A stretch of DNA of 64,000 bases from Kordia algicida OT-1 (GTDB lineage: Bacteria > Bacteroidota > Bacteroidia > Flavobacteriales > Flavobacteriaceae), in the NCBI RefSeq assembly GCF_000154725.1, contig NZ_DS544873.1, positions 1,154,758 to 1,218,757 of the forward strand. Direction: 5' to 3'. Shown here one piece after another: positions 52,609 through 60,531 of this stretch (within the stretch, counting starts at the first letter, position 1; each line of letters begins with the position of its first letter). The notes under the pieces were generated by a model, which searched no databases, was not told the origin of the DNA, and worked only from the letters and a program-made list of their open reading frames with translations. Both the position numbers and the translations under genes were made by a program.

Positions 52609-52690
52609 CAGCAATACTGTCTGGGTTACAAGATACAAATAATATTGTTGAAAAAGCGGCTAGTAAGTAAAAGTAAAATTTAGTTTTCAT
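52538..52690 (-). CDS. Small lipoprotein (50 aa), tandem copy 1
   Basis: The frame starts at ATG 52690 and encodes a signal peptide with lipobox, MKTKFYFYLLAAFSTILFVS then C21, followed by NPDSIADEDNPYETEQSQKR and a short basic end. The N-P-D-S-I-A-D-E-D-N-P-Y block is conserved in three tandem copies. It is probably a short outer-membrane or inner-membrane lipopeptide. The downstream membrane protein starts within it in another frame. Confidence 0.72.
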   Translation of the reverse strand: MKTKFYFYLLAAFSTILFVSCNPDSIADEDNPYETEQSQKRDKIKIPSNG

Positions 52691-52723
52691 CTGAATAATT
52701 AGGTATTTAGTTTAACGATGAAG

Positions 52724-52731
52724 CAAACTTA
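52724..52731 (-). promoter_or_regulatory. -7 promoter box of cassette copy 1
   Basis: On the minus strand TAAGTTTG fits TAnnTTTG, 34 bases before the lipoprotein ATG. The same box is present at the same place in the other two cassettes. Confidence 0.6.
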
Positions 52732-52773
52732 TGTAATAACCAACTAATTATCAGAAAATTAGGTATATAAATT

Positions 52774-52822
52774 TTCTACGTACTTTTGCTAGTTTTGGGT
52801 ATAACTAACAAAAGTCGTAGAA
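52774..52822. promoter_or_regulatory. Inverted repeat TTCTACGTA..., upstream of cassette 1
   Basis: TTCTACGTACTTTTG (52774-52788) is mirrored by CAAAAGTCGTAGAA (52809-52822), one base shorter. It lies between cassette 2 and the promoter of cassette 1 and could be an operator or an RNA hairpin. Confidence 0.6.
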
Positions 52823-52876
52823 TTTGGTATTTTATGTATTTTTTACGTAAGTATTTTCGCGAATATACGTAATTAA

Positions 52877-53431
52877 TTAAACTTCTATTTTGTTTTCAGC
52901 TTCTTTTTCCTTTCGCTCGTATTCATCGAGTTCAGCTTCTATTTTCTTTAAATCGATGCCTAATACAAGTTTATCAAATAGTTTTAATCTTATTAAATAA
53001 ACTATTGGTGTTAATATCAGCATCACAATCAATACCCAAAATATTTCATTCTCATCAATAAATTTAGCCTCTTTATTTAATGAACTAAATAATTGAAAAG
53101 CATACATAGTTATGGGGATTAATATTATATGATACCACCAGTGTTTACATGTTATGAACCAAAACATTAATAAATAAAGCGGAACAAATTTACTTACATA
53201 TATCCATACTGCAATAAATGTATTTGAAAACCCATTTTTGGTAATGATAAAAAAACCAGTATCCCAAGTATCTTCAGTTGGAACTATGAGATACAAATAT
53301 GCTATAAATGGAGATATTGCAATAAAAAAAATTACTATACTATGTAGAATTAATTTTTTTCTAGCTAACGTCTGTTGTTTTAATTTTTGATTTATCAACT
53401 CCTTGTTCTGTTTCGTATGGGTTGTCTTCAT
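52877..53431 (-). CDS. Four-helix membrane protein with charged tail, tandem copy 2
   Basis: The ATG at 53431 (MKTTHTKQNKELINQKLKQQ) is inside the lipoprotein gene 53361-53513 in another frame (71-base overlap). The protein (184 residues) has the same four membrane segments as copy 1, including CKHWWYHIILIPITMYAFQL and 'VMLILTPIVYLIRLKLFDKL', and the tail GIDLKKIEAELDEYERKEKE. The WWYH(V/I)ILIPI motif is the most conserved part of the family. Function unknown. Confidence 0.75.
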   Translation of the reverse strand: MKTTHTKQNKELINQKLKQQTLARKKLILHSIVIFFIAISPFIAYLYLIVPTEDTWDTGFFIITKNGFSNTFIAVWIYVSKFVPLYLLMFWFITCKHWWYHIILIPITMYAFQLFSSLNKEAKFIDENEIFWVLIVMLILTPIVYLIRLKLFDKLVLGIDLKKIEAELDEYERKEKEAENKIEV

Positions 53432-53513
53432 CAGCAATGCTATCTGGATTACAAGATACAAATAAAATTGATGATACGGCTGCTAATAGGTAAAGGTAGA
53501 ATTTAGTCTTCAT
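53361..53513 (-). CDS. Small lipoprotein (50 aa), tandem copy 2
   Basis: Signal peptide MKTKFYLYLLAAVSSILFVS with lipid-accepting C21, followed by NPDSIADEDNPYETEQGVDK and a short tail ending in TTDVS. Nearly identical to copy 1 up to the end of the overlap with the membrane protein frame, after which the sequences diverge. Confidence 0.72.
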   Translation of the reverse strand: MKTKFYLYLLAAVSSILFVSCNPDSIADEDNPYETEQGVDKSKIKTTDVS

Positions 53514-53545
53514 TTTAATTTAGATTATTTAGTTTAACGATGAGT

Positions 53546-53553
53546 CAAACTTA
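53546..53553 (-). promoter_or_regulatory. -7 promoter box of cassette copy 2
   Basis: TAAGTTTG on the minus strand, 33 bases before the lipoprotein ATG. Confidence 0.6.
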
Positions 53554-53591
53554 TTGAATAACCAACTATTACCTTTAAAAAAAGCATAATA

Positions 53592-53648
53592 TATTTTCTA
53601 CGTATTTTTGTCAGTTTTGCCTAAAATGAACCAAATACGTAGAAAATA
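53592..53648. promoter_or_regulatory. Inverted repeat TATTTTCTACGTATTT..., upstream of cassette 2
   Basis: TATTTTCTACGTATTTTTG (53592-53610) is mirrored by CCAAATACGTAGAAAATA (53631-53648), with arms of about 16 bases. Related arms lie upstream of cassettes 1 and 3. Confidence 0.68.
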
Positions 53649-53675
53649 GTATATTATTTTATTTCAATGAACTTA

Positions 53676-54257
53676 TTATTCTTGTGTTGTTAAATTTTGT
53701 TGTTCTTTTTCTTTACGTTCATATTCTTCTAATTCTGCATCTATCTTTTTTAAATCTATTCCATGTACCAATTTGTCCATGAGTTTTATTCTAATTAAAT
53801 AGACAAAAGGAATGATAATCATCATCACAGGGATTAACCAATATATCTCCACAACGTCAAGAATACTTGATTTGTCATTTATAGCCGTAAATAATTGAAA
53901 TCCAAACATAAACATTGGGATTAAAATTACGTGATACCACCATTTACTGCAGGTAAAAAACCAAATTATCATTAATAATAACGGAATTGCCTTGTTTAAA
54001 GATATCCAAACTAATATTTGTACATCATCATATTCTCGCTTATCAATTGAAAAAAAAGGAGTATTCCATTCTTCTGTTTGAGGAACATATTCATACAATT
54101 GAAATAAATATGGCGTTATAGCTATTATAACAACTATTATTGTATTGAAAATGATACTTTTTCTATACGATGCTTTATGAGTTAACTTGCCCTGGTATTT
54201 TAACTTTCCTCTTGTCGATTCCTTGTTCTGTTTGGTATGGGTTATCTTCGTCTGCAA
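53676..54257 (-). CDS. Four-helix membrane protein with charged tail, tandem copy 3
   Basis: This copy has the same domain plan (four membrane segments, CSKWWYHVILIPMFMFGFQL, tail GIDLKKIDAELEEYERKEKE) but no ATG in its frame before the first helix. Where copies 1 and 2 have ATG (MKT...) it has ACG; the nearest conventional candidate is TTG at 54257, with another TTG at 54281. It overlaps the lipoprotein gene at 54175-54333 by about 80 bases. Expression could rely on TTG, on reinitiation or on frameshifting from the lipoprotein frame. Confidence 0.7.
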   Translation of the reverse strand: MQTKITHTKQNKESTRGKLKYQGKLTHKASYRKSIIFNTIIVVIIAITPYLFQLYEYVPQTEEWNTPFFSIDKREYDDVQILVWISLNKAIPLLLMIIWFFTCSKWWYHVILIPMFMFGFQLFTAINDKSSILDVVEIYWLIPVMMIIIPFVYLIRIKLMDKLVHGIDLKKIDAELEEYERKEKEQQNLTTQE

Positions 54258-54333
54258 TGCTATCTGGGTTACAAGACACAAATGTTACTGATGCAAATAC
54301 AACTGCTGCGAATAAATAATTTCTTAATTTCAT
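54175..54333 (-). CDS. Small lipoprotein (52 aa), tandem copy 3
   Basis: Signal peptide MKLRNYLFAAVVFASVTFVS with lipid-accepting C21, then NPDSIADEDNPYQTEQGIDK and RKVKIPGQVNS. The N-terminus differs from copies 1 and 2 but the NPDSIADEDNPY block is identical in protein, even though some codons differ (GACGAAGAT against GATGAAGAC); those silent changes are what remove the ATG of the overlapping frame. Confidence 0.72.
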   Translation of the reverse strand: MKLRNYLFAAVVFASVTFVSCNPDSIADEDNPYQTEQGIDKRKVKIPGQVNS

Positions 54334-54363
54334 TTTGTTTTAGGTTTTAGTTTTACGATGATG

Positions 54364-54371
54364 CAAACTTA
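54364..54371 (-). promoter_or_regulatory. -7 promoter box of cassette copy 3
   Basis: TAAGTTTG on the minus strand, 31 bases before the lipoprotein ATG. Further upstream TATTTTCTACGTATTTTTAT (54411-54430) repeats one arm of the inverted repeats seen before cassettes 1 and 2. Confidence 0.6.
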
Positions 54372-54549
54372 TCCATTTAAACAAATGATTTTTAGGAAAT
54401 TACCATATTTTATTTTCTACGTATTTTTATCAATTTTTCTCTTTTTATGTATCTATAAGAATTTTCATTCAAGATACAGCAAAAGTCAGTTATTTGTCAG
54501 TCTTTTAGGTTTATTTTTAGGTTATAGTTCTTCGTTTTCGGTAAAGTGC

Positions 54550-54957
54550 TCAATTTTTTAGGTGAATTGAACGCAAGTGTTCATTGATTTTTGTAATATT
54601 CACTTGTGTGATTTCATCTGGAAGCAAATTTTCTATCTTTTCTGGCCACTCAATGAAGCACCAAGCGTCACTGTATAAGTAATCTTCAATACCAATATCA
54701 TAAGCTTCTACTTCATCTTCCATTCGGTAACAGTCAAAGTGATACAAAATATGACTTGGTGTGTGATATTCGTTTACGATAGAAAATGTCGGACTGTTAG
54801 TAAGTTCATTTACACCTAATTGCTTTGCCAATACTTTAATGAGTGTCGTTTTTCCAACGCCCATTTCTCCATGAAACGCAATTATTTTATGTTTGGATGC
54901 TGCCAAAATAGCTTTCGCAATTTCATCAATCTGCGAAAGAGTATATTCTTTTTTCAC
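54550..54957 (-). CDS. tsaE: tRNA threonylcarbamoyladenosine biosynthesis ATPase TsaE
   Basis: A 135-residue P-loop ATPase with GEMGVGKTT at residues 30-38, SPTFSIVNEYH and YHFDCYRMEDEVEAYDIGIE, then CFIEWPEKIENLLP. It works with TsaB, TsaD and TsaC to make t6A37 in ANN-decoding tRNAs. It follows porX on the same strand, separated by a terminator-like hairpin. Confidence 0.95.
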   Translation of the reverse strand: MKKEYTLSQIDEIAKAILAASKHKIIAFHGEMGVGKTTLIKVLAKQLGVNELTNSPTFSIVNEYHTPSHILYHFDCYRMEDEVEAYDIGIEDYLYSDAWCFIEWPEKIENLLPDEITQVNITKINEHLRSIHLKN

Positions 54958-55043
54958 TCGTATTTTCTTTTAAAGCTTTCTTCAAATTTAGTGAAAAAAC
55001 TTCAAACACCTATAAAATCACTTGTTGAGCGATGTGTATTCTC

Positions 55044-55073
55044 TTTGTATTATGTTAAAAAAAAGCATGTAGG
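55044..55073 (-). terminator. Hairpin terminator downstream of porX
   Basis: On the minus strand AGCGTGTGGAGT pairs with ACTCCTACATGCT (one bulge) around a CTAT loop, followed by eight T. It lies about 60 bases after the porX stop. Confidence 0.75.
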
Positions 55074-55134
55074 AGTATAGACTCCACACGCTTCAATAGA
55101 GATTTTTTAAGTTGTATTTTTTAGAATATAATTT

Positions 55135-56682
55135 TTATCTAGGCGATAATACCGCAAACGGAATAATCATTTCTTCCAAAGAAACGCCACCATGTTGGTA
55201 GGTATTTCTGTAATAACTTACATAATGATTGTAATTATTTGGATATGCGAAGAACAAATCAGTCTTTGCAAATATGAAAGAACTACTCATATTAATCGAA
55301 GGTAAATGAATCGTTTTCGGATCTTTTGCCGCCAATACATCTTTCTGCTCGTATGTTAAGCTTCTTCCTGTTTTGTAACGTAAATTCAAGCTAGTATTTT
55401 TGTCTCCAACTACTTTTGAAGGATGTTTTACATTAATAGTTCCGTGGTCGGTAGTAATAATCAACTTAAATCCTAAACGTTGCGACTGCTGAATGATATC
55501 TAACAACGGAGAATTTTTAAACCAACTCTGTGTCAACGAACGATACGCTTTATCATTGGAAGCCAGCTCTTTTACAACTTCCATTTCGGTTTTGGCGTGT
55601 GAGAGCATATCTACAAAGTTATATACAACAACCGTTAAATCATTATCTTTTTGAGATTTAAAGTTGTCTGCGAGCTTTCTACCGCCTTTTAAACTGGTAA
55701 TTTTATGATATTCATGTTTAATGTTCAATCCTAAACGCTTTAATTGAGCTTTTAAGAAATCATCTTCGTGCAAATTTTTCCCGCCATCATCCGTATCATT
55801 TTTCCAATATTCAGGATGTAATTTTTCCATATCAGAAGGCATCAAGCCTGAAAATATAGCATTTCTTGCATATTGAGTTGCTGTTGGTAAAATACTAACA
55901 AACGGAATTTCTTTTTCTTTCTTATAATGTGTATTTACAATAGGTTCAAACGCTTTCCACTGATCGTAACGTAAATTATCAATCACAACTAATAAAGTCG
56001 GTTGCGCTTTGCTAATTTCAGGAACTACCAATTCTCTAAATAATGTATGTGACATAATTGGCGCTTCTTCATTGCCAAACCAATCAGGATAATTTTTATC
56101 AATAAATTTTCCAAATTGCACATTGGCTTCATGCTTTTGCGATTCCAAAATTTCAAACATGCCACTGTCTTCAATATCTTCCAATTGCAATTCCCAATAA
56201 ATCAATTTTTGATACAACTCAATCCATTCTTCAATAGAATTTACCATTGCCATATCCATTGCAATCTTTCGGAACTCTTGTTGATAATTAGAAGTCGTTT
56301 TCTCAGAAATTAGTCGCGAATGATCTAAATTCTTCTTCAAACTCAACAAAATCTGATTCGGATTCACAGGTTTTATCAAATAATCGGCAATCTTAGAGCC
56401 AATCGCTTCTTCCATAATATATTCTTCCTCACTTTTGGTAATCATTACTACAGGAAGGTTGTTTTGTTTCTCTTTTAATTCTGCCAACGTTTCAATTCCA
56501 GTCAATCCAGGCATGTTTTCGTCTAACAAAACAATATCAAAACGAGTTGAATCAATCAATTCAATCGCTTCTGTTCCGCTCGTGCAGGTAGTAACGTCGT
56601 AATTTTTTTTCTGTAAAAAGAGGATATGTGGCTTTAATAAATCAATTTCATCATCAACCCAAAGAATCTTGAATGCACTCAT
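55135..56682 (-). CDS. porX: Type IX secretion response regulator PorX (receiver + PglZ domain)
   Basis: A 515-residue protein with an N-terminal CheY-like receiver (acidic pair VDDE, phospho-acceptor Asp54 in VLLDENMPG, KPVNP) and a C-terminal PglZ/alkaline phosphatase-like domain. Metal-site segments are LLVVIDNLRYDQW, LPTATQYARNAIF, VVVYNFVDMLSHAK and LIITTDHGT. PorX regulates the gliding/type IX secretion system with the kinase PorY and hydrolyses nucleotide signals in characterised species. The gene is the first of a porX-tsaE group and diverges from the HD gene. Confidence 0.93.
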   Translation of the reverse strand: MSAFKILWVDDEIDLLKPHILFLQKKNYDVTTCTSGTEAIELIDSTRFDIVLLDENMPGLTGIETLAELKEKQNNLPVVMITKSEEEYIMEEAIGSKIADYLIKPVNPNQILLSLKKNLDHSRLISEKTTSNYQQEFRKIAMDMAMVNSIEEWIELYQKLIYWELQLEDIEDSGMFEILESQKHEANVQFGKFIDKNYPDWFGNEEAPIMSHTLFRELVVPEISKAQPTLLVVIDNLRYDQWKAFEPIVNTHYKKEKEIPFVSILPTATQYARNAIFSGLMPSDMEKLHPEYWKNDTDDGGKNLHEDDFLKAQLKRLGLNIKHEYHKITSLKGGRKLADNFKSQKDNDLTVVVYNFVDMLSHAKTEMEVVKELASNDKAYRSLTQSWFKNSPLLDIIQQSQRLGFKLIITTDHGTINVKHPSKVVGDKNTSLNLRYKTGRSLTYEQKDVLAAKDPKTIHLPSINMSSSFIFAKTDLFFAYPNNYNHYVSYYRNTYQHGGVSLEEMIIPFAVLSPR

Positions 56683-56730
56683 GTATGTCTTTATTTAGTA
56701 AATTATTAGCAATGCTTGTTATTATGTACT

Positions 56731-56738
56731 TATATTTG
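56731..56738 (+). promoter_or_regulatory. -7 promoter box for the HD-domain gene
   Basis: TATATTTG matches TAnnTTTG. Because it lies downstream of the first possible TTG (56716) of the open frame, the real start must be later, at 56773. Confidence 0.5.
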
Positions 56739-56772
56739 TGCTTACTCTAAAAAACGTATAAAAAAGTACAAG

Positions 56773-58002
56773 TTGAATACTAGAAATAAGCTCAAAATCT
56801 TAAACGACCCAATTTACGGATTTATTACAATTCCTAATCCGCTCATTTTCGACTTAATCGAACATAAATATTTTCAGCGCTTACGCAGAATTTCACAAAT
56901 GGGCATGTCATATCTGGTATATCCTGGCGCACATCATACGCGTTTTCATCATGCGTTGGGTTGCATGCATTTAATGCAAAAAGCTATTCAAGTGCTTTGT
57001 TTTAAGGGAGTTGAAATTTCAGAAGAAGAAAAACAAGCCTTACTTATTGCTATTTTATTGCACGATATTGGTCACGGACCTTTCTCGCATGCCATGGAAC
57101 ACAGTATTGTAAATAGTGTACATCACGAAGAAATTTCGTTGCTATTGATGGAACAATTGAACAAAGAATTTAACGGAAGTTTAACGCTTGCCATCGAAAT
57201 ATTTAAAGGAAATTATCCAAGAAAATTCATGTATCAGTTAATTTCTGGTCAAATTGATATGGATAGAGCCGATTATTTAAAACGAGACAGTTTTTACACG
57301 GGTGTTGCGGAAGGAAACATCAATTCCGAACGAATTATTACAATGTTAAGTGTGGTTGATGACGAATTAGTCATAGAAGAAAAAGGCATCTATTCAGTTG
57401 AAAAATTTCTAGTTGCCAGACGTTTAATGTATTGGCAAGTCTATTTACATAAAACGAGTTTAGTGGCAGAACAATTGTTAATTCGCGTACTCAAAAGAGC
57501 CAAAGAACTCACGTTACAAGGTACAAAACTACAAGCAAGTGCGGCGTTATCATTCTTTATTGAAAATGAAATTTCTATTGAAGATTTTAACTATGAAGTT
57601 TTAGATCAATTTGCCAAATTGGACGATTACGATATCGTTTCTGCCATGAAAGAATGGATGAATGAAGCTGATTTTGTATTATCAAATCTCTGTAAAATGA
57701 TAATCAATCGTGATTTACTCAAGATAAAAATCAAAAACAAAAAAATCGCGACTAAAAAGCTTCAAAACGAAACACAGAGTCTAATGAAGCAATATAATAT
57801 TAGTAAAGCAGAAGCTTCCTATTTTGTGTTTTCGGGCGAAATATCCAATCAGGCATACAAAACCACAAGTCAAAATATAAACATCCTGATGAAAACAGGA
57901 AAAATACAAGATGTGGTAAAAGCTTCCGATCAATTAAACCTCAAAGCACTCTCAAAACCTGTGACAAAATATTATATATGTTACCCAAAAGACAAACTTT
58001 AG
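56773..58002 (+). CDS. HD domain phosphohydrolase (dNTPase/SAMHD1-like)
   Basis: The start is taken as TTG at 56773 (MNTRNKLKILNDPIYGFITI), because the promoter box at 56731 excludes the earlier TTG and no ATG is available. The HD motif residues are in 'FQRLRRISQMG', HTRFHHALGCMHLM, LLHDIGHGPFSHAMEH and SGQIDMDRADYLKRD. Related proteins hydrolyse deoxynucleoside triphosphates or bis-phosphorylated nucleotides. It is divergent from porX and lies 24 bases upstream of lpxD. Confidence 0.9.
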   Translation: MNTRNKLKILNDPIYGFITIPNPLIFDLIEHKYFQRLRRISQMGMSYLVYPGAHHTRFHHALGCMHLMQKAIQVLCFKGVEISEEEKQALLIAILLHDIGHGPFSHAMEHSIVNSVHHEEISLLLMEQLNKEFNGSLTLAIEIFKGNYPRKFMYQLISGQIDMDRADYLKRDSFYTGVAEGNINSERIITMLSVVDDELVIEEKGIYSVEKFLVARRLMYWQVYLHKTSLVAEQLLIRVLKRAKELTLQGTKLQASAALSFFIENEISIEDFNYEVLDQFAKLDDYDIVSAMKEWMNEADFVLSNLCKMIINRDLLKIKIKNKKIATKKLQNETQSLMKQYNISKAEASYFVFSGEISNQAYKTTSQNINILMKTGKIQDVVKASDQLNLKALSKPVTKYYICYPKDKL

Positions 58003-58013
58003 TAGTTTTTTTA

Positions 58014-58021
58014 TACTTTTG
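58014..58021 (+). promoter_or_regulatory. Possible -7 box giving an almost leaderless lpxD mRNA
   Basis: TACTTTTG matches TAnnTTTG and ends only 5 bases before the lpxD ATG at 58027. If active, the transcript would begin at or within a few bases of the start codon. Read-through from the HD gene is the alternative. Confidence 0.3.
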
Positions 58022-58026
58022 CGGGA

Positions 58027-59055
58027 ATGAAGTTTACAGCGACACAAATAGCAGGTATTTTAGAAGGAGATATCGTAGGTGATCCAAACACTGAAGTATC
58101 AAAACTTTCTAAAATAGAAGAAGGTACAGAAGGTTCATTAACTTTCTTAGCAAATCCAAAATACACACAGTACATATACAGTACGCGTGCATCAATCACA
58201 ATTGTAAATAAAGATTTTGCTGCCGAAGAAGAATTAACTACAACGCTCATCAAAGTTGAAGATGCCTACAAATCATTTTCAAAACTCCTAGAATACTACA
58301 ACAAAGTAAAGCTCAATAAGGTGGGTATAGAACAACCTGCATTTATTTCTGAAACCGCTTCCTATGGAAAAGAATTGTACTTTGGTGCATTCTCGTATAT
58401 GGGCGATAATGTACAAATTGGCGATTATGTAAAAGTATATCCAAACGCATATATTGGCGACAATGTAACGATTGGAAACAACGTTGTCATTTTTGCTGGA
58501 GCTAAAATCTACTCAGAATCTGTCATTGGAGATAATTGCGTCATACATAGTGGAGCTATTGTTGGAGCAGATGGTTTTGGCTTTGCGCCGAATGAAAAAG
58601 GAGAATATCAAAAAGTACCACAAACAGGAAATGTAATTCTAGAAGCTAATGTAGATATTGGCGCAGGAACTACGATCGACAGAGCAACGTTAGGATCTAC
58701 CATCATCAGAAAAGGAGTAAAGCTCGACAATCAAATACAAATTGCACACAATGTCGAAATAGGAAAAAATACAGTCATTGCCGCACAAACAGGAATTGCA
58801 GGTTCTACCAAAATTGGAGAAAACTGTATGATTGGTGGTCAAGTCGGAATTGTAGGGCATATTACTATTGGCGACAATGTAAAAATTCAAGCACAATCTG
58901 GAATTGGAAGAAATATAAAAGATGGAGAAACATTACAAGGTTCACCAGCATTAAACTATGGAGATTACAATAAATCGTATGTATACTTTAAAAATCTACC
59001 AAAACTCGCAAAAACAATCAATCAACTAGAAAAAAAAATTAACAACAATGAGTGA
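58027..59055 (+). CDS. lpxD: UDP-3-O-(3-hydroxyacyl)glucosamine N-acyltransferase
   Basis: A 342-residue trimeric left-handed beta-helix enzyme with an N-terminal uridine-binding domain (LAGILEGD type start, '[15 protein letters not shown]') and many hexapeptide repeats ([19 protein letters not shown]). The catalytic His is in [20 protein letters not shown], and the tail forms a coiled helix ([12 protein letters not shown]). It adds the second fatty acyl chain in lipid A synthesis. It overlaps lpxC-fabZ by 8 bases in the operon. Confidence 0.95.
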   Translation: MKFTATQIAGILEGDIVGDPNTEVSKLSKIEEGTEGSLTFLANPKYTQYIYSTRASITIVNKDFAAEEELTTTLIKVEDAYKSFSKLLEYYNKVKLNKVGIEQPAFISETASYGKELYFGAFSYMGDNVQIGDYVKVYPNAYIGDNVTIGNNVVIFAGAKIYSESVIGDNCVIHSGAIVGADGFGFAPNEKGEYQKVPQTGNVILEANVDIGAGTTIDRATLGSTIIRKGVKLDNQIQIAHNVEIGKNTVIAAQTGIAGSTKIGENCMIGGQVGIVGHITIGDNVKIQAQSGIGRNIKDGETLQGSPALNYGDYNKSYVYFKNLPKLAKTINQLEKKINNNE

Positions 59056-60469
59056 AATTATTGTTAAACAAACAACCATCGCTAAAGAAGTATCTTTAAA
59101 AGGCGTTGGACTTCACACAGGAAAAGAAGTATTATTAACTTTTAAACCTGCGCCAGAAAATAATGGTTACACTTTCGTGAGAATTGACCTTGAAGGTCAT
59201 CCAATCATTGAAGCTGATGCAAACTACGTAGTAAATACGCAGCGTGGAACGGTTTTAGAAAAAAGAGGTGTAAAAATTCAAACTTGCGAGCACGTATTAG
59301 CAGCATTAGTTGGTTTAGAAATCGACAATGTTATCATAGAATTAGATGCTTCTGAACCGCCAATCATGGATGGTTCTGCAAAATTCTTTCTAGAAGCTTT
59401 AGAAGAAGCAGGAATCGTTCAGCAAGAAAAAGAAAGAGAAGAATACATTGTAAAAGATGTCATCTCATACATTGATGAAGAAACTGGAAGCGAAATCACG
59501 ATCATTCCTTCAGATGAATACCAAGTAACTACAATGGTCGATTTCGGAACAAAAGTGTTAGGAACACAAAATGCTACCTTAAAGCACATTTCCGATTTCA
59601 AAAAAGACATCGCAAGTTCAAGAACATTCAGTTTCTTACACGAACTAGAAACGTTGTTAGAACACGGTTTAATCAAAGGTGGAGACTTAAACAATGCCAT
59701 TGTATATGTAGATAAAGAACTATCTCCAGAAACCATGGACAAACTTCGAGTGGCTTTCGGCAAAGAAAACATTGCGGTAAAACCTAACGGAATCTTAGAC
59801 AACCTTACGTTACATCATCCAAACGAAGCAGCACGTCACAAATTATTAGACGTTATTGGCGATTTGGCTTTGGTAGGAACACGCATTCGCGGAAAAGTAA
59901 TTGCCAACAAACCTGGACATTACGTAAACACACAATTTGCTAAAAAACTGTCTAAAATCATAAAAATAGAAAAGCGTAACAAAGTACCAACATACGATTT
60001 GCATCAAACGCCTTTAATGGACATCAATCAAATTATGACGATGTTACCGCACAGACCACCATTCTTACTCGTAGATAAAATTTTAGAATTATCTGACAAG
60101 CATGTGGTTGGTGTAAAAAATGTAACGATGAACGAACCGTTTTTCGTAGGGCATTTCCCTGGAGCGCCTGTAATGCCTGGAGTATTACAAGTAGAAGCTA
60201 TGGCACAAACAGGAGGAATCTTAGTATTAAGTACGGTTCCAGATCCAGAAAACTACTTGACTTTCTTTATGAAAATAGACAAAGTAAAATTTAAACAAAA
60301 AGTAGTTCCAGGTGATACCTTAATATTCAAAGCCGATCTAATCACGCCAATTCGTAGAGGAATTTGCCACATGCAAGCCTATGCGTATGCAAACGGTAAA
60401 TTAGTTGCCGAAGCGGAACTCATGGCACAAATTGCACGTAAAAAAGAAGAAGACATTGTAAAAAAATAA
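59048..60469 (+). CDS. lpxC-fabZ: Bifunctional UDP-3-O-acyl-GlcNAc deacetylase / 3-hydroxyacyl-ACP dehydratase
   Basis: A 473-residue fusion. The LpxC part (about residues 1-305) has the zinc ligands in CEHVLAAL and [17 protein letters not shown], and [16 protein letters not shown]; the FabZ part (about 325-473) starts [20 protein letters not shown] and contains [20 protein letters not shown]. It couples the first committed lipid A step with fatty acid dehydration, as is usual in Bacteroidota. Operon lpxD-lpxC/fabZ-lpxA-efp. Confidence 0.97.
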   Translation: MSEIIVKQTTIAKEVSLKGVGLHTGKEVLLTFKPAPENNGYTFVRIDLEGHPIIEADANYVVNTQRGTVLEKRGVKIQTCEHVLAALVGLEIDNVIIELDASEPPIMDGSAKFFLEALEEAGIVQQEKEREEYIVKDVISYIDEETGSEITIIPSDEYQVTTMVDFGTKVLGTQNATLKHISDFKKDIASSRTFSFLHELETLLEHGLIKGGDLNNAIVYVDKELSPETMDKLRVAFGKENIAVKPNGILDNLTLHHPNEAARHKLLDVIGDLALVGTRIRGKVIANKPGHYVNTQFAKKLSKIIKIEKRNKVPTYDLHQTPLMDINQIMTMLPHRPPFLLVDKILELSDKHVVGVKNVTMNEPFFVGHFPGAPVMPGVLQVEAMAQTGGILVLSTVPDPENYLTFFMKIDKVKFKQKVVPGDTLIFKADLITPIRRGICHMQAYAYANGKLVAEAELMAQIARKKEEDIVKK

Positions 60470-60488
60470 CACTTTCAAAAAAAAGTGT
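60469..60488 (+). terminator. Weak hairpin between lpxC-fabZ and lpxA
   Basis: ACACTTT-CAAAAA-AAAGTGT directly after the lpxC-fabZ stop, followed by ATTTTAC. It may be an attenuator or an RNA end-stabilising hairpin; lpxA follows 43 bases later. Confidence 0.45.
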
Positions 60489-60531
60489 ATTTTACAATCC
60501 AACTTATAAAGAATTAACTAAAAAATAGTAG

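Noticed and set aside
54358-54561. 67-residue hydrophobic plus-strand frame upstream of cassette 3
   Set aside because: It overlaps the promoter region of the tandem cassette and the repeated TTCTACGTA element and is made of AT-rich sequence; more likely non-coding.
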